Below, in pieces: positions 27,581 through 33,589 of a DNA stretch of 33,589 bases (position 1 is the first letter of the stretch; the number at the start of each line of letters is the position of its first letter). The stretch is from Bacteroidota bacterium (lineage in GTDB: Bacteria; Bacteroidota; Bacteroidia; B-17B0; Aurantibacillaceae), in contig CANLAV010000012.1 of the NCBI GenBank assembly GCA_947487905.1, positions 1 through 33,589 of the forward strand, given 5' to 3'. Made by a program: the position numbers and the translations under genes. Below the pieces are notes generated by a model that had not been told where the DNA came from, did not search any database, and saw only the letters and a list, made by a program, of their open reading frames with translations.

Positions 27581-29389
27581 ATGGGAAACATCATTTTTTT
27601 TATACTTATTATAATATCATTTATAGGTTTATATAAAATTTTTGAAAAAGCAGGAATAGCTCCTTGGAAAGCACTTATTCCCATTTATAATTTTTGGGAA
27701 GTTGGCAAACTCATCAACCGTCCAAAATGGTGGGCCTTTATTATGATTGTGCCGGGCGTTAATTTAATCATGTATGGTGTTTACGGCTTTCATTTAGCAA
27801 GAGCCTTTAAAAAGCGAATGACTAATGATTTAGTTTATGCAGCGATAATGCCTTATTTATACTTTGCGTATTTAGGTTTTAATAAAGAGGTTAAGTTTTT
27901 TGGAGTAACGGATATTAAATCTGAATCATCAATTGTAAAAAATTGGTTAGACCCAATTATTTTTGCAGTTGTTGCAGCATCTATCATTCGTGGTTTCTTT
28001 TTTGAAGCCTTTACAATTCCTACCTCATCATTAGAAAAATCACTAATGGTAGGAGATTTTTTATTTGTAAATAAAGTATGTTATGGCGCTAAGGTGCCCC
28101 AAACACCAATAGCTTTTCCATTTGCGCATCACACCTTACCATTTACAACCGAAACAAAATCATATTTAGAGTGGATAAAAATTCCATATCTGCGTTTACC
28201 GGGTTATTCGAAACCAAGCAATGGAGAAATTGTTGTTTTTAATTATCCTGATGGAGATACGGTTGCTGTTGGCTTTCAAGATATGAGTTATTATCAATTA
28301 GCAAGAAGTATTGGCTATCAAAATGTGCATAATCCGAAATACCGGCCACCATATGGAGATGGCAACAGACAAATTGGAAAAATAGTTGCACGTCCTGTTG
28401 ATAAGCGTGAGCATTATGTAAAACGTTGTGTTGGAATTGCAGGTGATAAATTAGAAATTAAAGATGGCGAACTTTATATCAATGATAAATTAAGTCCGAT
28501 GCCAAACGACGCACAGCATCATTATTTTGTGAAATGTAAAGAACCTATTTTCACACCCGAATTTTTAGATGATTTAGATATTTATTATGATGAAGCTAAT
28601 TTACTTTCATTAGTTCCTTATGGCATAGGTGATACAACTATTGTATACTCATTAGTTGATAGGCCTGAAGTTCATGCAGATAATGATTTTTTAAACGAGT
28701 ATAAAAACACGCTGAAATCAGATACTGTTTTATATAGTCTAAATCTAACCAAAGAAAAGGCTGAAAAAATTAAGTCGATGATGGGCGTTTATTCTGTAAA
28801 TAAAGAAATTAAAGCAAAAGGAAAGATTGATTTAAATATCTTTCCACATAATGCTTCTTATGCTTGGAACAATGACAATTTTGGTCCTATTCTATTACCT
28901 AAAGAAGGGACAACCATCAAAATTGATACCAACACTATTTGTTTATATGAAAAAATGTTGAGTACCTACGATGACGGCATACATCAAATAACAAAACAAG
29001 GAGCTCAAGTTTTATATGATGGCAAACCTATTACATCATATACATTTAAACAAGGTTACTATTGGTTAATGGGAGACAATCGTCATAATTCAGCGGATAG
29101 TCGAAGCTGGGGAGTTGTGCCGTTTGATCATGTTGTTGGACGTCCAGTATTTGTTTGGTTTAGTATGAAAGACCCTTCTAAAAATTTAGTTAGTGGAAAT
29201 AATCCAATTGGCTCTTTATTTAAAAATGCACATGATGGCAAATTTCGTTGGAACAGATTTATGTGTTATGTTGGTCCAGAAGGTTTAATATCTTGGAAGA
29301 TTCCAGTTGCATTATTTGCCCTACTTGCTTTTGGATATAACTTCTGGAAAAAAAGAAAAGAGAAAAAGAATGAGAAAAAATTAGTTTAA
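27581..29389 (+). CDS. lepB: Signal peptidase I with DUF5684-like N-terminal membrane region and large internal insertion
   Basis: 'FTIPTSSLEKSLMVGDFLFVNK' (Ser), 'KREHYVKRCVGIAGDKLEIKDGELYIND' (Lys region), 'YYWLMGDNRHNSADSRSWGVVPFDHVVGRPVFVWFS'. N-terminus 'KAGIAPWKALIPIYNFWEVGKLINRPKWW'. Confidence 0.94.
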   Translation: MGNIIFFILIIISFIGLYKIFEKAGIAPWKALIPIYNFWEVGKLINRPKWWAFIMIVPGVNLIMYGVYGFHLARAFKKRMTNDLVYAAIMPYLYFAYLGFNKEVKFFGVTDIKSESSIVKNWLDPIIFAVVAASIIRGFFFEAFTIPTSSLEKSLMVGDFLFVNKVCYGAKVPQTPIAFPFAHHTLPFTTETKSYLEWIKIPYLRLPGYSKPSNGEIVVFNYPDGDTVAVGFQDMSYYQLARSIGYQNVHNPKYRPPYGDGNRQIGKIVARPVDKREHYVKRCVGIAGDKLEIKDGELYINDKLSPMPNDAQHHYFVKCKEPIFTPEFLDDLDIYYDEANLLSLVPYGIGDTTIVYSLVDRPEVHADNDFLNEYKNTLKSDTVLYSLNLTKEKAEKIKSMMGVYSVNKEIKAKGKIDLNIFPHNASYAWNNDNFGPILLPKEGTTIKIDTNTICLYEKMLSTYDDGIHQITKQGAQVLYDGKPITSYTFKQGYYWLMGDNRHNSADSRSWGVVPFDHVVGRPVFVWFSMKDPSKNLVSGNNPIGSLFKNAHDGKFRWNRFMCYVGPEGLISWKIPVALFALLAFGYNFWKKRKEKKNEKKLV

Positions 29390-29390
29390 C

Positions 29391-29612
29391 TTGTTTAATC
29401 CAGAGATATTAACCGATTTAATTAAAGTACAAATGCCATTTGGAAGATACAAAGGTACTTTACTTTCAGATTTGCCAGTTTCCTATTTAGAATGGTTTCA
29501 ACGTCAGGGATTGCCTGCCGGTAAACTCGGAATGATGCTTGCAACCGTTTATGAGATAAAACTAAATGGATTAGAAGATATTTTGTATCAACTTAAAAGA
29601 GGCGTTAAATAA
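29391..29612 (+). CDS. DUF3820 family protein (TTG start)
   Basis: 'MPFGRYKGTLLSDLPVSYLEWFQRQGLPAGKLGMMLATVYEIKLNGLEDIL'. Confidence 0.85.
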   Translation: MFNPEILTDLIKVQMPFGRYKGTLLSDLPVSYLEWFQRQGLPAGKLGMMLATVYEIKLNGLEDILYQLKRGVK

Positions 29613-29697
29613 TCACATGTGATAAATGTAATAATAGAGATTTTTTGATGGATTTTCCGGTTATTAGATATTCTGAAAGCAACAAAAATAATTAGTG

Positions 29698-29705
29698 TAT
29701 CTTTG
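29698..29705 (+). promoter_or_regulatory. Candidate Bacteroidota -7 element (TATCTTTG) for the DEAD-box helicase gene
   Basis: TATCTTTGC matches TAnnTTTG, 15 nt before the ATG. No clear -33 element recognised. Confidence 0.5.
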
Positions 29706-29719
29706 CAAAAAAATTACCA

Positions 29720-31048
29720 ATGACAACTTTTAAAGATCTCAACCTTTCTAAACAGCTTCTAAACGCTCTTAATGATATTGGGTTTGATACACCTACTCCA
29801 ATTCAAGAAAAAGCATTTCCAGTAATTATGTCGGGAAAAGATGTAGTTGGTATTGCGCAAACAGGAACCGGTAAAACATTCTCTTATTTATTGCCAATCT
29901 TAAGGCAAATAACCTTTTCAGAACAAAGACAACCTAGAGTATTAATAGTTGTTCCTACGCGCGAATTAGTAATGCAAGTAGTTGGAGAAATAGAAAAGCT
30001 GAGTAAATTCATGAATGTGCGTTTTACAGGCGTTTATGGTGGCGGAAACATAAACATACAAAAGCAAAAAGTATATGATGGATTAGATATTTTAGTTGCA
30101 ACTCCAGGCAGATTGATTGATTTAACTCTCAGCAGAACCCTTCAATTTAATGGTATTCAAAAATTAGTCATTGATGAAGTTGATGAAATGCTAAACTTAG
30201 GATTTAGAGCTCAATTGATAAAAATATTAGATATACTTCCCGAAAAACGCCAGAACTTAATGTTTTCTGCAACTCTAAATGAAGATGTAGAAATGATGAT
30301 TGAAAATTATTTCACAAAGCCAGTTTATGTTGAATTAATAACAAGAGGTACTCCTTTAGAAAAAATCATTCAACAGGCTTACCATGTGCCAAATTTTTAC
30401 ACGAAAGTAAATTTGCTCGAAAATTTATTGCAAACTGATGCGGAATTTAAAAAAGTATTGGTGTTTGTGAAAAATAAAAAAATAGCAGATGAAATTTTTA
30501 AAGAATTAGAAACTGAATATGGCCAAGAAATAGGCGTCATTCACTCGAATAAAACTCAACCTCAGCGTTTTTATGCAGTTAAACAATTTGATGAAGGCAT
30601 TCATAAATTGTTAATTGCTACAGATGTCATTGCGCGTGGATTAGATTTAAAAGATGTGACCCATGTATTGAATTTTGATATGCCATTAAAAGATCCAAAC
30701 TCCTACATACATAGAATTGGGCGAACGGGAAGAGCTGATAAAACGGGAATTTCTGTTAGTTTTATTACAAAGACAGATGTTGAAATTCAAAAATCAATTG
30801 AAACATTGATGAATAAAAAGATGACTCTTTTAGAAATCCCTGAATCAGTTGAAATCTCGATTAACTTAACGCAAGATGAAAAACCTGTTACGAGAGATAA
30901 AAACCTTAATAAAAACAAAAAATTAGTTAAGCCTACTGGTGCTTTTCACGAAAAATCCGAAAAAAATAAAAAAGTTAATTTAGGTGGTGCACGTAAAAGA
31001 GAAAACCAAAAACGTATTGCGGAACGAAAAAGTAAGAGGCAGTATTAA
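29720..31048 (+). CDS. DEAD/DEAH-box ATP-dependent RNA helicase
   Basis: 'GFDTPTPIQEKAFPVIMSGKDVVGIAQTGTGKT', 'PTRELVMQV', 'VIDEVDEML' (DEVD variant of DEAD), 'MFSATL', 'HRIGRTGRADKTG', basic C-terminal tail. Confidence 0.95.
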   Translation: MTTFKDLNLSKQLLNALNDIGFDTPTPIQEKAFPVIMSGKDVVGIAQTGTGKTFSYLLPILRQITFSEQRQPRVLIVVPTRELVMQVVGEIEKLSKFMNVRFTGVYGGGNINIQKQKVYDGLDILVATPGRLIDLTLSRTLQFNGIQKLVIDEVDEMLNLGFRAQLIKILDILPEKRQNLMFSATLNEDVEMMIENYFTKPVYVELITRGTPLEKIIQQAYHVPNFYTKVNLLENLLQTDAEFKKVLVFVKNKKIADEIFKELETEYGQEIGVIHSNKTQPQRFYAVKQFDEGIHKLLIATDVIARGLDLKDVTHVLNFDMPLKDPNSYIHRIGRTGRADKTGISVSFITKTDVEIQKSIETLMNKKMTLLEIPESVEISINLTQDEKPVTRDKNLNKNKKLVKPTGAFHEKSEKNKKVNLGGARKRENQKRIAERKSKRQY

Positions 31049-31057
31049 TAATTTTTT

Positions 31058-32206
31058 TTAAAAACAAACACTTCTTACATCATCCCTTAAATTATATTTG
31101 CTACTCATTACTTCGCCGTATGCGCCAGCACTTCGTATAGCAATAAAATCGCCACGTTTTGTAATTGGTAACTCAACAGCTTTACCAAAACAATCACTAC
31201 TTTCGCAAATAGGACCAACGATATCGTATTTTACTATCTCTTCTTCAATCGATGATATGTTTTCAATCTTATGAAAAGCTTGATATAAAGCTGGCCTGAT
31301 TAATTCAGTCATTCCGGCATCTAAAATAGCGAAATTTGTATTGATTCCGTTTTTAATATATAAAACCCTACTAATTAAACTGCCGCAATTGCCAACCACA
31401 GATCTTCCTAATTCAAAATGTAATTGTTGATTTTTTCTAATTTCAATAAAGTCGTAAAACAATTTAAAATAAGCCTCAAAATCAACGATGGCTTCATTAT
31501 CCGGTTCATGATAATTAATACCTAAACCACCACCAACGTTAATGATAGGCAAATCAAAACCTTTATTTAAAAAATAATTATTTATTTCATTTACGCGAGT
31601 ACACAGTTTTTTAAATGGAGATAAATCAGTTATTTGAGAGCCAATATGAAAGTGTAATCCTATTAATTTTAAGTGCGGTAAATTCTTTAGCTTTTCAATT
31701 ACAGTTTCAAATTCATAAGGATTGATTCCAAACTTATTTTCTTCTAAACCAGTTGTAATATATTTATGTGTGTATGCATCAACATTTGGATTGATGCGTA
31801 AAGCAATTTGTGCAACTTTACTTTTTAAATTCGCTAATTCATTAATCACTTCAAGCTCTTGAATGCTTTCACAATTGAAACAAAAAATATTTTGATCTAA
31901 CGCATAATTAATCTCATCATCACTTTTTCCAACACCCGCAAAAACAATTTCTGAGTTTTTAAAACCGTTTTCAATAGCGCATTTCACTTCATTTCCACTT
32001 ACACAATCAGCACCAAATCCACTGTTTTTGACAACCTCAATGATTTTCAAATTAGTATTTGCTTTAAAAGCATAGTGAACATGATAATTATACTTTTTAC
32101 TTTCTGTATTAATAACAGAAAGTGTTTTTTGAAGTAACCCAAAATCATAAAAGTAAAAAGGAGTTTTATGTTTTTGAAGTTGTATTTTTTTTTCTTGAGA
32201 GAACAT
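31058..32206 (-). CDS. lysA: Diaminopimelate decarboxylase
   Basis: 'TPFYFYDFGLL', 'HYAFKANTNLKIIEVVKNSGFGADCVSGNEV' (PLP lysine region), 'GLHFHIGSQI', 'INVGGGLGINY', 'GPICESSDCFGK', 'SAGAYGEVMSSKYN'. Confidence 0.96.
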   Translation of the reverse strand: MFSQEKKIQLQKHKTPFYFYDFGLLQKTLSVINTESKKYNYHVHYAFKANTNLKIIEVVKNSGFGADCVSGNEVKCAIENGFKNSEIVFAGVGKSDDEINYALDQNIFCFNCESIQELEVINELANLKSKVAQIALRINPNVDAYTHKYITTGLEENKFGINPYEFETVIEKLKNLPHLKLIGLHFHIGSQITDLSPFKKLCTRVNEINNYFLNKGFDLPIINVGGGLGINYHEPDNEAIVDFEAYFKLFYDFIEIRKNQQLHFELGRSVVGNCGSLISRVLYIKNGINTNFAILDAGMTELIRPALYQAFHKIENISSIEEEIVKYDIVGPICESSDCFGKAVELPITKRGDFIAIRSAGAYGEVMSSKYNLRDDVRSVCF

Positions 32207-32240
32207 AGTAATGTAATTGATTTCAGTTAGTTTTTAAATG

Positions 32241-33559
32241 TTATTCATAACCAAACAAGCCTTTATTTAAAGCTATCAACGCTTCTTTTTTATGTATAGA
32301 GTTAACCAAAACACTTACATTATTTAAACTCCCACCATAAGATACCATTCGTAATGGTATATCTTTTAATGCTTCCAAAATTTTAAAAGCGTAACCGGCT
32401 TTATCCTTGGGCAAATTACCAACCACACAAATAATAGTTTGATCATTTTCAATTTCAACGGTTGCAAATTCTTCTAACTCTTTGGTGATTTCTTTTAAAT
32501 GATAAAGGTTATCAATAGTAAGAGATATTGCTATTTCAGATGTTGTAATCATATCGATAGACGTTTTATAGCGCTCAAAAATCTCGAACACAGCCCTTAA
32601 AAAACCATGGGCTAAAAGCATACGATCACTTTTTATATTGATTGCACAAATACCATCTTTGGCGGCAACTGCTTTTATTCCCTCTGTTGCATGTTTATCC
32701 GAAATTATTGTACCTAACGCTTCAGGTTGCATTGTGTTTTTTAATAATACGGGTATGTTTCTTTTTTGAGCTGGTAAAATGCATGTAGGATGCAAAATCT
32801 TTGCGCCAAAATAAGCAAGCTCAGCGGCTTCATCAAAACTTAATTCTTTAATTGCGTGTGTTTTAGAAACTATTCGTGGATCATTATTATGCATACCATC
32901 AATATCTGTCCAAATTTGAACTTCATTAGCATGTATGGCGGCGCCAATAATTGAAGCAGAATAATCACTTCCCCCACGTTTTAAATTATCAATTTCACCA
33001 AATGCGTTTCTGCAAATAAACCCCTGAGTAATAAATAATTTATTATTTGGGTGCTTATTTAATTCTAAAGTTAAATGCTTTTCAATATAACTTATTTGAG
33101 GCTCATCATTTTCGTCGATTCGCATAAAATTTAAAGCTGGCAATAAAACTGCATCTATTTTCAATTCTAATAAATAAAAATAAAACAAGGCTGTGCTTAA
33201 TAATTCACCTTGCGCTAAAACAGCTTTTTCTTCATTGGAAGTAAACATATCCAATGTAAATGATTTTAAATAAGCGAAATGATTTTTAATTAAATCAGTT
33301 CCCTTCTCTTTGAATTCAGACTCACTAAATAATTGATTAACGACATTGTAATAGTTTTGTTCTAATGAATTAATTAATTCACTAGCTTATCGGTTTGCTT
33401 ACCAAAAAGAGATTTGCTTATTTCTACTAAGGCATTCGTTGTTCCGCTCATTGCCGAGAGAACAATAATTTTTTCTTCATTAGTATTTATTAATGGCACC
33501 AATGCTTTTATAAGTTCTGCCGTTCCAACACTTGTTCCTCCAAATTTTAAAATATTCAT
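32241..33559 (-). pseudogene. lysC: Aspartate kinase, reading frame interrupted by an apparent single frameshift (two ORFs: 33374-33559 and 32241-33254)
   Basis: N-terminal ORF 'MNILKFGGTSVGTAELI...IIVLSAMSGTTNALVEISKSLFGKQTDKLVN*'. Downstream frame, open up to about 33386, reads 'SELINSLEQNYYNVVNQLFSESEFKEKGTDLIKNHFAYLKSFTLDMFTSNEEKAVLAQGELLSTALF...GGSDYSASIIGAAI', the normal continuation of aspartate kinase. Confidence 0.85.
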
Positions 33560-33589
33560 ATTATTCTTCTTATCAATCTGCTTATATTA

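Noticed and set aside
31049-31075. Terminator between DEAD-box helicase and lysA
   Set aside because: A T8/A5 run is present but no convincing hairpin stem.
33374-33389. Programmed -1 ribosomal frameshifting in lysC
   Set aside because: The overlap (GCTAGTGAATTAA on the - strand) contains no X-XXY-YYZ slippery heptamer, so an indel is the simpler explanation.
1-33589. CRISPR array, transposon, prophage or defence island
   Set aside because: No regularly spaced repeats, transposase, integrase or phage structural ORFs; genes are mostly housekeeping plus envelope/regulatory functions.

Overview
AT-rich chromosomal window from a Bacteroidota-type genome. Supporting signs are a T9SS sorting tail, CarboxypepD_reg/outer-membrane beta-barrel proteins, DUF349, DUF5683, TAnnTTTG-like promoter elements, and a parA-parB-DUF5683-dapB-lepB gene order. 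From left to right: (1) the 3' part of a TonB-dependent receptor, a DUF4465 T9SS-secreted protein and a YncE/BtuG-like beta-propeller lipoprotein, which together look like a cobalamin-uptake locus; (2) a glycosyltransferase and a GT2 fused to a degenerate polyprenyl-sugar-transferase-like region; (3) tRNA-Arg(TCT) with a terminator; (4) a histidine kinase with a tandemly duplicated sensor module, then SDR, tadA and gltX; (5) a PA0069-type radical SAM protein; (6) an ECF sigma factor next to a membrane protein that joins an anti-sigma-like N-terminus to a periplasmic trypsin/HtrA-like protease; (7) an outer-membrane beta-barrel protein, a FrnE-like DsbA and a DUF349 protein; (8) a MutS2 lacking the Smr domain; (9) a second ECF sigma factor coupled to a membrane protein with a TonB-like C-terminus; (10) an FMN reductase; (11) parA/parB/DUF5683/dapB/lepB/DUF3820/DEAD-box helicase; (12) lysA and a lysC broken by an apparent frameshift. 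No CRISPR arrays, rRNA, transposases or prophage genes were seen. The best candidates for something under-described are the two sigma-factor modules with unusual fused membrane partners, mainly the ECF / anti-sigma-protease pair at 12613-14269. All assignments come from reading the sequence by eye; no database search was run.
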